Shown: positions 1-8,582, counted from the stretch's first letter. The stretch is 64,000 nucleotides of DNA from Synergistaceae bacterium (GCA_017448795.1 JAFSKV010000066.1:1-64000), one strand, 5' to 3'. The notes: a model not told the origin generated them from the sequence alone. Translations and numbers: made by a program.

Positions 1-125
1 GAACAGTCGTCAGCAATAATCACTTCATCGGGCGGCAAAGTCTGCTCACGTATAGAGTCGAGCTGCTCGCGGATAAATTCTGCTCCGTTGTAGGCGGCCA
101 TCACGACAGAAATTCGGGGAGGCAT
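1..125 (-). CDS. Glycosyltransferase family 2, N-terminus only
   Basis: The minus strand from an ATG at 125 reads MPPRISVVMAAYNGAEFIRE and continues with EQTLPPDEVIIADD, the usual start of a GT-A fold family 2 glycosyltransferase: the beta-strand with the AAYNG motif, then a helix and the DD pair that helps bind the sugar nucleotide. Only 41 codons lie in the window, so donor and acceptor cannot be inferred. It diverges from the oxidoreductase gene at 211, with 85 bases between the two starts. Family call is solid for such a short piece; specificity is unknown. Confidence 0.75.
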   Translation of the reverse strand, partial: MPPRISVVMAAYNGAEFIREQLDSIREQTLPPDEVIIADDC

Positions 126-210
126 GTCTTGCGCTCAAGTCCTTTCACACGGGGATATGATATTATTCACAGCAACCCGATTATACCAAAGCAGGAGGCA
201 GATTTTACCC

Positions 211-1074
211 ATGAAGAACATAGCCTTTATCGGAGCCGGGAGAATGGGAAAGCCTATGATAAAGAATCTCATAAAGCTGGGCTTCTCTGTCGACATATAC
301 GCCCGCTCAATCATGAAGGTGTACGACATAATCAGCAACGGCGCGAAATATCACAGCTCTGTTTACGACTGCGCGAAAGATTCCGACGTGGCAATAACCA
401 TGCTGGGAGTCCCCAAAGATGTCGAGGAAGTATATTTTGTGTCAGGCGGACTCCTAGACAGCATGAAGGAAGGCTCGTACATTATCGACATGACGACAGC
501 GAGTCCTTCCCTCTCGAAAATGATTCATGATGAGGCGGCCAAACGCGGGCTTCACTTCCTCGATGCTCCTGTCACCGGGGGCGTGAACGCCGCGAAGAAC
601 GCATCACTGTCAATCATGGTCGGCGGTGATGAGGACGACTACAACGCCTGCCTGCCTCTGTTCCGTGCGATGGGTACGAACATCAACTACATGGGAGAAT
701 CCGGGATGGGCCAGCACACGAAGCTCGCCAACCAGATAATCATAGCCGGGACTATCGCGGGAGTCTGCGAGGCCATGACCTACGCGAGGGCTGAAGGACT
801 CGACATGCCGAAGTTCCTGCGTTCTGTGTCGACCGGGGGCGCAAGCTCGAAGCAGCTCGAAAGTGCCGGGCCTAAGATACTTGACCGCGATTTCACGCCC
901 GGCTTCAGCGTCAAACATTTCGTGAAGGACTTGCTGCTTGCTGTTGACGAGGCAGGGAAGGAAGGCCTGAATCTTGATGTCTTGCTTACGGTGATGAGCC
1001 ACTACAAACAGCTTGATGATGACGGATTCGGCGAGAACGGTACGCAGGTTCTCATCAAATATTACGGAGGCTAG
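211..1074 (+). CDS. NAD(P)-dependent 3-hydroxyisobutyrate dehydrogenase-family oxidoreductase
   Basis: A 287-residue beta-hydroxyacid dehydrogenase (3-hydroxyisobutyrate, tartronate semialdehyde and similar substrates). The Rossmann motif GAGRMG is at residues 8-13, the substrate-loop motif DAPVTGG lies near residue 115, and the catalytic lysine sits in GMGQHTKLAN near residue 170. Length is normal for the family. The ATG at 211 follows an AGGAGG-like site (gcaggaggc near 191); an in-frame ATG at 124 has no such site and would add 29 residues that do not resemble the family. Ddl begins 4 bases after the stop, so the two are probably co-transcribed. The physiological substrate cannot be read from sequence. 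Confidence 0.88.
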   Translation: MKNIAFIGAGRMGKPMIKNLIKLGFSVDIYARSIMKVYDIISNGAKYHSSVYDCAKDSDVAITMLGVPKDVEEVYFVSGGLLDSMKEGSYIIDMTTASPSLSKMIHDEAAKRGLHFLDAPVTGGVNAAKNASLSIMVGGDEDDYNACLPLFRAMGTNINYMGESGMGQHTKLANQIIIAGTIAGVCEAMTYARAEGLDMPKFLRSVSTGGASSKQLESAGPKILDRDFTPGFSVKHFVKDLLLAVDEAGKEGLNLDVLLTVMSHYKQLDDDGFGENGTQVLIKYYGG

Positions 1075-1078
1075 TTAC

Positions 1079-1996
1079 ATGAAGAGAGTAGCAGTGTTGT
1101 GCGGAGGGGACGGCCGGGAGCGCGAGGTCTCACTCAGGAGCGGCAAGGCGGTAACGGACGCGCTTGTTGACGCTGGCTTCGAGGTGTTCATGATTGACCT
1201 TCTGAGGCTTGGTGATGCTGACAGTCTGAAACGTTCGGGGGTTGACGGGGTATTTATCGCGATGCACGGGGACTGGGGCGAGGGAGGACAGCTTCAGGCG
1301 AAACTTGCGGAGATGGGTATACCTTACACGGGTTCAGACCCTCACGCGAGCGCGCTGGCAATGGACAAGTGGGAGGCACAAAGATTCTTTGACCGCGCAG
1401 GAATTCCGGTGCCAAAGTCAATATTCATCCCCAAGAATTACGATGAAGTTGTGCGTGAGTTAGGCCGGGATATTGTGGTGAAGCCTTGCTCCGGGGGGTC
1501 AACGGTCGGCGTGTCAATCATCCACGAACTTACCCCGCAAAATCTGAATGACGCTCTGAACCTTGCGCGTGAGAGTTACGCGGGCGAGGTCATGGCCGAG
1601 GAGTACATACCGGGCCGTGAGCTTACGTGCGCTGTGTGGGAGCGTGAGGGAAGGACTGAGGCACTGCCCGTGATCGAGATTCGTCCGCATGAGGGGTACT
1701 ATGACTACGCGAACAAGTACACTAAGGGTGCAACTGAGTACATAGTCCCGGCGGAATTGCCTGATGACATCGCGGCCATGATTGGGGATTACGCGGTGAG
1801 GGCTCATGAGGCGTTGGGGTGCAGGGGGTACAGCAGGGCGGACTTCAGGCTGACGGATGAGGGGAAGGCGTATATCCTTGAGGTGAACACAGCACCGGGT
1901 ATGACGGCTACGAGTCTTGTGCCTAAGGCGGCGGCGGCTGTGGGGGTTAGTATGCCGGAATTTGTCTCAGCAATAATGAGCATGGCTAAAGTGTGA
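1079..1996 (+). CDS. ddl: D-alanine--D-alanine ligase
   Basis: A 305-residue ATP-grasp ligase that joins two D-alanines for the peptidoglycan pentapeptide in the cytoplasm. Visible motifs: GGDGREREVSLRSG near the N-terminus, HGDWGEGG, YTGSDPHASALAMDK, the ATP-grasp loop VKPCSGGSTVGVS, EEYIPGRELTCAVWE, and EVNTAPGMTATSLVPK near the C-terminus where metal-binding acidic residues sit. The ATG at 1079 has a ggagg site overlapping the end of the upstream gene (1066-1070). An upstream in-frame ATG at 1013 lies inside the oxidoreductase gene and is unlikely. Length is typical. Confidence 0.95.
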   Translation: MKRVAVLCGGDGREREVSLRSGKAVTDALVDAGFEVFMIDLLRLGDADSLKRSGVDGVFIAMHGDWGEGGQLQAKLAEMGIPYTGSDPHASALAMDKWEAQRFFDRAGIPVPKSIFIPKNYDEVVRELGRDIVVKPCSGGSTVGVSIIHELTPQNLNDALNLARESYAGEVMAEEYIPGRELTCAVWEREGRTEALPVIEIRPHEGYYDYANKYTKGATEYIVPAELPDDIAAMIGDYAVRAHEALGCRGYSRADFRLTDEGKAYILEVNTAPGMTATSLVPKAAAAVGVSMPEFVSAIMSMAKV

Positions 1997-2005
1997 GAAT
2001 GACTG

Positions 2006-2082
2006 TATAATTTCGGCATCACCAAAAATTTCACACAATAAAGCAACCTTTTCACCCTTGAGAAATCAGCGGCAGATTTCTT
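2006..2082 (+). promoter_or_regulatory. Putative -10 box and leader hairpin of malic enzyme gene
   Basis: TATAAT at 2006-2011 lies just past the ddl stop, but I see no good -35 at 16-18 bases. It would give a leader of about 100 nt containing an imperfect hairpin (GAGAAATC at 2060-2067 with GATTTCTT at 2075-2082). The ribosome site gaggagg is at 2102-2108. Promoter use is inferred, not shown. Confidence 0.4.
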
Positions 2083-2119
2083 GTCGTGATTAATATATTT
2101 TGAGGAGGATAAATCTGTT

Positions 2120-3289
2120 ATGGATTACGCAAAGGAATCACTCAGACTCCACGAGCAGTGGAAGGGAAAAATTGAAGTCATTGCCACAGTCCCAGTCGCA
2201 ACAAAAGACGACCTGTCCCTCGCCTACACGCCGGGCGTTGCTGAACCCTGCCTCGCCATCCAGAAAGACGTGGGCAGGAGCTACGACCTGACACGAAGGC
2301 ACAATCTCTGTCTCGTGGTAACTGACGGAAGCGCAGTGCTCGGACTCGGCGACATCGGCCCGGAAGCAGGTATGCCCGTCATGGAAGGCAAGTGCGTGCT
2401 GTTCAAGGCATTCGGCGGAGTCGACGCTTTCCCTCTGTGCGTGAAGACAAAGGACGTTGACGCTTTCGTTGAGACTGTGTACAACATTTCCGGGTCATTC
2501 GGCGGCATCAACCTTGAGGACATCGCCGCCCCTCGTTGCTTCGAGATTGAGCGCAAACTGAAGGAGAAATGCGACATCCCGATTTTCCACGACGACCAGC
2601 ACGGTACAGCAGTAATCACGCTCGCAGGACTCATCAACGCCCTTAAGGTTGTGGGAAAAGACATCGGCAAAATCAAGGTGGCAGTCAACGGTGCAGGAGC
2701 GGCGGCAATCGCAATCACCAAGCTGCTCATCTCAGCAGGCCTCAAGAACGTAACACTCTGCGACAGAACGGGAATCGTCTACAAGGGACGCGAGAAGGGC
2801 ATGAACTGGATCAAGTCAGAGATGGCCGAAGTAACCAACCCCGAAGGCCTCCGCGGCGGACTGGCTGACGCAATGAAGGGCGCGGACGTGTTCATCGGAG
2901 TGTCAGCACCCGGAAGCGTTACTCAGGACATGGTGCGCTCAATGGCAAAAGACCCCATCATCTTCGCATGTGCCAACCCAACCCCCGAAATTTTCCCGGA
3001 CGACGCAAAAGCAGCAGGGGCAGCAGTCATCTCAACAGGCAGGAGCGATTTCCCCAACCAGATCAACAACGTCCTTGCGTTCCCCGGAATTTTCCGCGGC
3101 ACATTCGACGTGAGAGCCAGCGACATCAACGAGTCAATGAAGGTTGCGGCATCACACGCTCTTGCTGACTTGGTCGACAACCCCACGCCGGACTACATCA
3201 TCCCCGCGGCGTTTGACCCAAGAGTCGGGCCTGCTGTGTCGAAGGCTGTTGCTGAGGCGGCAAGGAAATCAGGAGTGGCGAGGCTCTAA
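2120..3289 (+). CDS. NAD(P)-dependent malic enzyme, short single-domain type
   Basis: A 389-residue oxidative decarboxylase converting L-malate to pyruvate and CO2 with reduction of NAD(P). Malic-enzyme motifs appear in order: YTPGVAEPC, GLGDIGPEAGMPVMEGK with the catalytic lysine, FGGVDAFPLCV, EDIAAPRCFEIE and FHDDQHGTAV (metal ligands), the dinucleotide motif NGAGAAA, CANPTPEIFPD, and FPGIFRGTFD. The length matches the short bacterial form without the phosphotransacetylase tail. The start follows a strong gaggagg site. The downstream 2HCT symporter suggests a malate-fermenting operon: import, then decarboxylation. Cofactor preference cannot be fixed from motifs alone. Confidence 0.93.
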   Translation: MDYAKESLRLHEQWKGKIEVIATVPVATKDDLSLAYTPGVAEPCLAIQKDVGRSYDLTRRHNLCLVVTDGSAVLGLGDIGPEAGMPVMEGKCVLFKAFGGVDAFPLCVKTKDVDAFVETVYNISGSFGGINLEDIAAPRCFEIERKLKEKCDIPIFHDDQHGTAVITLAGLINALKVVGKDIGKIKVAVNGAGAAAIAITKLLISAGLKNVTLCDRTGIVYKGREKGMNWIKSEMAEVTNPEGLRGGLADAMKGADVFIGVSAPGSVTQDMVRSMAKDPIIFACANPTPEIFPDDAKAAGAAVISTGRSDFPNQINNVLAFPGIFRGTFDVRASDINESMKVAASHALADLVDNPTPDYIIPAAFDPRVGPAVSKAVAEAARKSGVARL

Positions 3290-3320
3290 TCCCGCACGTT
3301 ATTGCAGTGCTGGCGCGAAG

Positions 3321-3488
3321 ATGAATGTTGACGAAGTAGACGAGGTTGTGCGGGTGATGGACTTGCTGTTCAGGACGGTCTATCACGAAGGGCGCGCGAT
3401 TGTCTGCGAAACACGCGGGGAAGCCGAGAAGCTGAGGCAGGAATTTTCCCGCGGACATCATGACGCTGGTGCTGCAAATTCCACATGA
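3321..3488 (+). CDS. Small hypothetical protein, 55 aa
   Basis: A 55-codon frame between malic enzyme and the 2HCT symporter, rich in E, V and R (MNVDEVDEVVRVMDLLF at the start), predicted mostly helical. No membrane segment, no recognised family, and no convincing ribosome site before its ATG. Position and codon use fit a genuine small operon member, but it may be an unused frame filling a 214-base gap between two real genes. Confidence 0.3.
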   Translation: MNVDEVDEVVRVMDLLFRTVYHEGRAIVCETRGEAEKLRQEFSRGHHDAGAANST

Positions 3489-3503
3489 CAAGGAGAAATC
3501 ATA

Positions 3504-4883
3504 ATGTCAGACGAATACAAAGGCTTCAAGATTTTCCACCTTCCCCCGAAATACTTTGCGGCGTTCGCGGCTGTCGTGCTTCTGTCGGCAATGCTGGGAG
3601 TCCTTCCCGCTGGCATGGCCGGGTGCTTCGCGTTCATGATAGTGTGCGGGGCAATCCTTCAGGAAATCGGCGACAACCTCCCAATCGTCAACACGTTCCT
3701 GGGCGGCGGGCCTGTCGTGATAATCTTCGGAATGGGCTTCCTGCGCTACATGAACTTCTTCGGGGCGTTCGACGTGATTTCCGGCCTCATCGGCAAGGGA
3801 GATTTCACCGCAACGCTCATGAAGAACATTGATACCTTCTTCAAGCCGACGGGGGCATTCCTCGACTTCTACATTGCGGCTCTGATTACAGGCTCAATTC
3901 TCGGCATGAACAGAAAGCTCCTCATCAAGGCGGCGGCGCGTTACTTCCCTGCGATATTCGGGGCAATCATCGTGTCATTCGGGCTTGTCGCGGTGGCCGG
4001 GCATTTCTCAGGCTTCGGCGTGGTCAAGGCAGTCCTCCTCATCGCTCTTCCCATCATGGGCGGAGGAATGGGAGCGGGTGCAGTTCCTCTCAGCAAGATA
4101 TTTGAGTCCTCCGGGACAATGACGGCTGAGGAAGCAATCTCCATCATGAACCCGGCAGTCGCAATCGGCAACGCAACATCAATCGTCCTCGCAGGAATCC
4201 TCGTGAAAGTCCTCGCGTCAAAATTCTTCAACGGTCAGGGCTCACTCATGAAAACAGGCGCGAATGAAGACCCGTCAGAGTACGAGATTTCCCCCGAAAT
4301 GCAGAAGAAGCGCGACAAAGTTACCGTAACCAATCTCGGAATCGGCCTGCTTGTGTCGACAACATTCTTTGCTTGGGGCTATATCGTTGCGGGCGCGTGG
4401 ATTAAGCTCGTCCCTTCCGTCAACATTCACGCCTATGCATGGATGATTATCACGGTCGCTCTGTGCAAGGTCTTCAACGTCCTGCCTGAGTTCATCGAGG
4501 TGTGCTGCTACCAGTGGTTCCAGTTCGTGATGGGCAATCTTACGTCAATGCTCATGGTCGGAATAGGACTGTGCTACCTGAGCCTTGATGTTGTCATAAG
4601 CAGCTTCAGCATGATGTACCTGTTGATGTGCTTCCTTGCGTGCATCGGTGCGTTCATCGGCGCGGGTCTTGTGGGGTCATTCGTGGGGTTCTACCCTGTC
4701 GAGGCCGGAATAACTGCGGGGCTTTGCATGTCGAATATGGGCGGAACAGGGGACGTTGCTGTTCTCTCTGCGGCGCATAGGATGGAGCTTATGCCGTTTG
4801 CGCAGATATCCTCACGGCTTGGCGGGGCAATAATCCTCATTATAGGCTCGCTCATGCTGTCTACGCTGGGAAGTATGCTCTAG
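3504..4883 (+). CDS. 2-hydroxycarboxylate transporter (CitS/MleP family)
   Basis: A 459-residue inner-membrane carrier of the 2HCT family (TC 2.A.24), which moves citrate, malate or lactate with Na+ or H+ or by exchange. It has about 11 hydrophobic segments and two copies of the glycine-rich re-entrant-loop signature: MGGGMGAGAVPLSKIFES near residue 190 and GGTGDVAVLSAAHRME near residue 415, whose arginine is the conserved carboxylate contact. The aaggag site at 3490-3495 supports the ATG. Immediately downstream of malic enzyme, so malate is the likely substrate. Symport versus precursor-product exchange is not decidable here. Confidence 0.92.
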   Translation: MSDEYKGFKIFHLPPKYFAAFAAVVLLSAMLGVLPAGMAGCFAFMIVCGAILQEIGDNLPIVNTFLGGGPVVIIFGMGFLRYMNFFGAFDVISGLIGKGDFTATLMKNIDTFFKPTGAFLDFYIAALITGSILGMNRKLLIKAAARYFPAIFGAIIVSFGLVAVAGHFSGFGVVKAVLLIALPIMGGGMGAGAVPLSKIFESSGTMTAEEAISIMNPAVAIGNATSIVLAGILVKVLASKFFNGQGSLMKTGANEDPSEYEISPEMQKKRDKVTVTNLGIGLLVSTTFFAWGYIVAGAWIKLVPSVNIHAYAWMIITVALCKVFNVLPEFIEVCCYQWFQFVMGNLTSMLMVGIGLCYLSLDVVISSFSMMYLLMCFLACIGAFIGAGLVGSFVGFYPVEAGITAGLCMSNMGGTGDVAVLSAAHRMELMPFAQISSRLGGAIILIIGSLMLSTLGSML

Positions 4884-4893
4884 GGGTGAGGCC

Positions 4894-5724
4894 ATGAAGA
4901 AGTTATTGGCGGCGTTGCTGGCTGTTGGGCTTCTTGCTGGCACTGCGTCCGGGGCTGGTCTCAGGATGGGAGTCCTGACCAAGCAGAACATGTCCGAGGA
5001 AGAGTTCATCAGTTCCGTAATGGCGGCTGAGGCTGGTTTTCTTGGCTGGCGCATCAAGAACGCGGAACACAGAAGCGAGGACAGTCTGGCGTATTTCGAC
5101 TCGCTGAACGCAATGTTGATGGCTCTCCGTTCAGGCAGGATTGACGAGGCCGCAATGCCCGCGTTTGTCGCTGAGTATGTCGTGAACATGAACGATGACT
5201 TCACGATAATCTGCGCGATTCGTATGCCTACAACGCACCTTGCGCTTGGTTTCAGGAATGATGACTTAGGCCGGAGACTCCGTGAGATGGTCAACATCGC
5301 TCTTAAGTCAATGAAGACTGATGCGACGCTGGACATTCTCCACGCCAAATATCTTGGTATGCCGGGAAAATCACAGCCTGCCGCCGCGGTGTTCACGAAT
5401 TTCCCCAGGGCTCAGACGATTCGTGTTGCGGTAACAGGAGACCTTCCCCCGCTGGACATGATTTCGCCCAACGGGACTCCTGTCGGCTACAATACTGCGG
5501 TGCTTGCAGAATTAGGCCGGAGGATGGGACTCAACATCGAGCTGGTGAACATCGAGGCAAGCGCAAGGACAAGCGCGCTGACATCGGGACGTGTTGACGC
5601 GGTCTTCTGGTATCAGGTCTGGCAGACGGGGGGCAAGGAGCCTGATTTGCCCGACGGTGTCCTTCTGTCAGAGACATATTACGGCTGGGATATGTTCATG
5701 CACCTGAAGCACTCAGTGAGGTAA
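4894..5724 (+). CDS. Exported amino-acid-type substrate-binding protein, circularly permuted lobes
   Basis: A 276-residue exported protein with a Sec signal peptide (about residues 1-20). It resembles family 3 periplasmic binding proteins, but the order is unusual. Residues about 22-160 match the second lobe (ALRSGRIDEA, then LREMVNIALKSMKTDATLDI and KYLG). Residues about 175-270 match the first lobe, which normally opens the mature protein (IRVAVTGDLPPLDM, GYNTAVLAELGRRMGL, SGRVDAVFWY). A similar truncated copy is at 26119-26718. No permease or ATPase is adjacent, so it may be a stand-alone receptor or share another ABC complex. It starts 10 bases after the symporter. Ligand unknown. Confidence 0.75.
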   Translation: MKKLLAALLAVGLLAGTASGAGLRMGVLTKQNMSEEEFISSVMAAEAGFLGWRIKNAEHRSEDSLAYFDSLNAMLMALRSGRIDEAAMPAFVAEYVVNMNDDFTIICAIRMPTTHLALGFRNDDLGRRLREMVNIALKSMKTDATLDILHAKYLGMPGKSQPAAAVFTNFPRAQTIRVAVTGDLPPLDMISPNGTPVGYNTAVLAELGRRMGLNIELVNIEASARTSALTSGRVDAVFWYQVWQTGGKEPDLPDGVLLSETYYGWDMFMHLKHSVR

Positions 5725-5725
5725 C

Positions 5726-6319
5726 ATGCCTTGCCTGAAATGTGGGACTGACTCGCCCGGTGCAATAAGATTCCGCGCCCTTGAGGTTCACACGCTGCAC
5801 ATCCGGGACTTTGATGGCGAGAGAATCATTCAGGCATTAGGCGACTTCAGGGAATACGAGATTTGTACGGCCTGCGCTTCTGAGGAGGTGCAGGCTGTTT
5901 TCTTGCCCGCGAAAAGAATCGTGATGATGTGCCTTCCGTTCGTCCTGCTGACGGTTGGGGGGGCTGTGCTGTCGTTGTTGCTGACGTTCGGGGGCTTCAT
6001 GCCCGCAGTTCGTGCGTTAGGGCCGGTTGCCTTTGTTGTCGGGATGATTGGGACGGCGGGGAAGGCTCGCGAGATTCTGGGGGAACGTGAGACGGTCAGC
6101 AAAATGAATCGTGATGACGCTGTGAGATATTGCGCGTGGCAGATTGTCCTGAAGAATGCCCCGAAAAAGTACAACGACAACGACATAACATATATTCCCG
6201 TCAGCAAAGACACACTGAGAATGACACCGTCTGAGCTTGCGGACAAGTACGGCCTTCTTCCGCCGATTTCCTCGAAGGCACATGAGCTTATGCACAACGG
6301 AGGGACAAAAGATGAGTGA
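5726..6319 (+). CDS. Hypothetical membrane protein with N-terminal Cys pairs
   Basis: A 197-residue protein I cannot assign to a family. Two cysteine pairs (CLKC at residues 3-6 and CTAC near residue 52) could form a zinc ribbon. Two adjacent hydrophobic segments follow (about residues 65-110), then a polar C-terminal region of about 85 residues. It begins one base after the preceding binding-protein gene and its end overlaps the AEC carrier by 8 bases, so it belongs to the same operon. A membrane-anchored accessory protein is plausible; no function is claimed. Confidence 0.7.
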   Translation: MPCLKCGTDSPGAIRFRALEVHTLHIRDFDGERIIQALGDFREYEICTACASEEVQAVFLPAKRIVMMCLPFVLLTVGGAVLSLLLTFGGFMPAVRALGPVAFVVGMIGTAGKAREILGERETVSKMNRDDAVRYCAWQIVLKNAPKKYNDNDITYIPVSKDTLRMTPSELADKYGLLPPISSKAHELMHNGGTKDE

Positions 6320-7253
6320 GAGTTTTGTTGCGGCACTGAAGGTAGTATGCCCGATGATGATAATGATGGCGGTAGGCTGGCTTTGCAGGGTGAAGGGTGT
6401 AATCTCGCGCCCGGCCATGAAGGAATATGACCGTGTAATCTTCAACGTGTTCATGCCGTTGCTACTGTTCAAGAACATATACGAGATGGATTTTTCCGGG
6501 GGCTTCGCGCACAAAGAGATGATATACGCGGGAGTGTGCCTATTCGTGATATTCGCGCTGTGCATGAGGATGCCCGCATATCTCACTGATGACCCGCGCA
6601 AGTCCTGCGTAATCGGCCAAGCTGTCGTGAGGTGCAACTATATTATCTTCGGTGTTGCTGTGTCTGAGGCGTTGTACGGCGAGGGCAATATCGGAATGGT
6701 AGTGATGCTTGGGGTTGTTGTGGTCCCGGCGATAAACATATTCTCGGCTATCATCCTTGAGGCCGGGCGTTCGGGCAAGTCGAGTCCGGGCAAGCTCCTT
6801 CTCGCAGTCCTCAAGAATCCCATGATAATTGGGGCAATATTCGCGTTCGTGTTCAAGGCCTTCAACATTCCTATAGCCGCGCCCGTCTGGTCAGTGATAA
6901 GGAGCATAGCGAACTCGACAACAACAGTCAGCTTCCTATCATTGGGAGTCGGTCTGGACATGGCCGGGGGAGTCTCGGACAAGAGGCTTCTACACTGGGG
7001 AATATTCCTGCGGATGCTGATTGTTCCGCTGATGTTCATGCCTGTTTCTGTGCTGATGGGGTTCAGGGGTCAGAGCCTGTGCGCAATGATGGTAGTGTTC
7101 GCGTCTCCTTCTGCGGTTGCGTCGTATCCTATGGCGGTGGCGATGGGTGCTGACGGGCAGTTAGCGGGTCAGCTTGTGTGCGTTACGACGGTGCTGTCGG
7201 TGCTGACGATATTTCTGTGGACGTTCGGGCTCAAGAGCCTGGGGCTGATGTGA
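6312..7253 (+). CDS. AEC family (auxin efflux carrier-type) transporter
   Basis: A 313-residue membrane protein with about 10 hydrophobic segments. The family pattern is seen in VICPMM-like first helix (VCPMMIMMAVGW), KEYDRVIFNVFMPLLLF, the middle LLAVLKNPMIIGAIFAF and the late SPSAVASYPMAVAMG. Bacterial AEC proteins carry malate, malonate or other organic acids. It overlaps the previous gene by 8 bases (ATG at 6312), indicating translational coupling. In this malate operon an organic-acid importer or exporter is the natural reading, but the substrate is inferred only. Confidence 0.88.
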   Translation: MSESFVAALKVVCPMMIMMAVGWLCRVKGVISRPAMKEYDRVIFNVFMPLLLFKNIYEMDFSGGFAHKEMIYAGVCLFVIFALCMRMPAYLTDDPRKSCVIGQAVVRCNYIIFGVAVSEALYGEGNIGMVVMLGVVVVPAINIFSAIILEAGRSGKSSPGKLLLAVLKNPMIIGAIFAFVFKAFNIPIAAPVWSVIRSIANSTTTVSFLSLGVGLDMAGGVSDKRLLHWGIFLRMLIVPLMFMPVSVLMGFRGQSLCAMMVVFASPSAVASYPMAVAMGADGQLAGQLVCVTTVLSVLTIFLWTFGLKSLGLM

Positions 7254-7267
7254 GAGGAGGATATATC

Positions 7268-7882
7268 ATGAGGAATGTTTGCGTTATGGTGATGATGCTG
7301 GTGCTTGTGTTTGGGACGGCTGGGTATGGTGCTGTCTCTGATGATGTGTATGTGCGCAAGGACGTGTTCGAGGCATATATGCATAGGGTTGATGACAAGC
7401 TGGACATGATACTTGGGCTGATTAGGGAACAGCGCGAGGAGCATAAAGCCCAGATAACGGAGCTCAAGGACGAAATAAAGGGAATCCGTGAAGAGAATAA
7501 AGCGCAGATAACGGAACTCAAGGATGAGATAAAGGCAATCCGTGAAGAGAATAAAGCGCAGATAACAGAACTACGCGAGGAACTCAAGGACGAGATAAAG
7601 GGAATACGGGATGAACAGACAGCCCAGCGCAAAGACATAAACGCCCTGTCGAACCGAGTATCAGAGCTGACAGGACGAATAGAAGGGCTTGACGCACGAT
7701 TAGGAGACTTGAGGAACGATATATATCTCGGACTCGTGATACTTGGGATAATAGTCGGCCTCCCTGCGGTGCAAAAGATATTCCAGAGCATCGCCGACCG
7801 CAAGCCCTCCTTGACGATTGAGGATGTCAGGCGGCTCATAGAAGAAAACAACATGAAGCTGTCAGGGAAAACGCAGGCATGA
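7268..7882 (+). CDS. Secreted or anchored coiled-coil protein with 18-aa repeats
   Basis: A 204-residue protein: signal peptide (residues 1-20), a long coiled coil (about 35-150) with three near-identical 18-residue units (ENKAQITELKDEIK followed by GIR or AIR), and a C-terminal hydrophobic segment (about 158-178) with a short basic tail. The ATG at 7268 follows ggagg at 7256-7260; upstream in-frame codons lie in the AEC gene. Last gene of the malate operon. It resembles bacterial apolipoprotein-like or DUF1640-like coiled coils; function unknown. Confidence 0.72.
   Translation: MRNVCVMVMMLVLVFGTAGYGAVSDDVYVRKDVFEAYMHRVDDKLDMILGLIREQREEHKAQITELKDEIKGIREENKAQITELKDEIKAIREENKAQITELREELKDEIKGIRDEQTAQRKDINALSNRVSELTGRIEGLDARLGDLRNDIYLGLVILGIIVGLPAVQKIFQSIADRKPSLTIEDVRRLIEENNMKLSGKTQA
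7445..7612 (+). repeat. 54-bp in-frame tandem repeats, about three copies
   Basis: Units of 54 bases at 7445-7498, 7499-7552 and 7553 to about 7612 encode the repeated AQITELKDEIK block. The third copy has a short insertion (LREE). Copy number could vary by slippage without breaking the frame. Confidence 0.75.
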
Positions 7883-7890
7883 AACATAGT

Positions 7891-7919
7891 TTGTAGGCAA
7901 AAACTTTCCGGGCTATAAT
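7891..7919 (+). promoter_or_regulatory. Sigma-70-type promoter of methyltransferase gene
   Basis: TTGTAG (7891-7896), 17 bases, TATAAT (7914-7919); start expected near 7926. This places a potential TTG start at 7920 inside the promoter and supports translation from a downstream GTG. Confidence 0.7.
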
Positions 7920-7949
7920 TTGGGCAGTAAAACTTTTCTGGGAGGACTG

Positions 7950-8579
7950 GTGAAAGTGGGACTGCTCAATAAGTTTTTCGACAACGCCGGGAAACCGTCG
8001 GGCATAATGGGGCGCGTGATGATCTGGGGAATGAACGTGTTTCACGCCCGTGTTGCCCGCTGGGGAATGTCGCGGATGAATGCGGGGTCGCCGTCAAGAA
8101 TCGCCGAGCTTGGGTGCGGGGGCGGAATGAATATTCATGACTTGCTGGAGAGATTCCCGGCCTCTCATGTTACCGGGCTGGACTATTCGCCGCTGTCGGT
8201 CATGAAGGCACGTGAGCGCAACAGGGACATGATTTCGGCAGGACGCTGTGAGGTCATCGAGGGTGATGTGTCAGCTATGCCGTTTGATGACGGGGAATTT
8301 GACCTTGCTACGGCGTTCGAGACTATATATTTCTGGCCGGGACTCGTGAGGTGCTTCGCTGAGGTCAGGCGGGTGCTGAAACCGGGCGGGCATTTCGTGA
8401 TTGTGAGCGAGTCTGACGGTAAGGACAAGCCGAGCCTCTGGTTCAACAGCATAATTGACGCAATGAATCTCTACACGCCGGAGGAAATCGAGTCAGCCTT
8501 GAGGGGTGCGGGCTTCAAGGAGATTAGGACGGAGCATCACGAGGGGCATTCATGGATTGTTGTTGAGGCGGTGAAGTAA
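7950..8579 (+). CDS. Class I SAM-dependent methyltransferase
   Basis: A 209-residue methyltransferase of the Methyltransf_11 type. Motif I is AELGCGGGMN (SAM-binding glycine loop), motif II ends in VTGLDYSP, then GDVSAMPFDDGEFDLATAFE (motif IV) and RVLKPGGHFVIVSE (motif V/VI). The GTG at 7950 follows ggagg at 7941-7945; a GTG at 7956 has better spacing and is equally possible. An upstream TTG lies within the -10 region. Convergent with the prepilin gene. Substrate unknown; the family covers quinones, small metabolites and lipids. Confidence 0.87.
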   Translation: MKVGLLNKFFDNAGKPSGIMGRVMIWGMNVFHARVARWGMSRMNAGSPSRIAELGCGGGMNIHDLLERFPASHVTGLDYSPLSVMKARERNRDMISAGRCEVIEGDVSAMPFDDGEFDLATAFETIYFWPGLVRCFAEVRRVLKPGGHFVIVSESDGKDKPSLWFNSIIDAMNLYTPEEIESALRGAGFKEIRTEHHEGHSWIVVEAVK

Positions 8580-8582
8580 CAG

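Noticed and set aside
124-210. Earlier in-frame start of the oxidoreductase
   Set aside because: No ribosome site, overlaps the divergent glycosyltransferase start, and the added residues do not match the family.
2060-2082. Intrinsic terminator or riboswitch before malic enzyme
   Set aside because: The hairpin is AT-rich with no U-run and there is no conserved riboswitch core; it is noted only as a leader hairpin.
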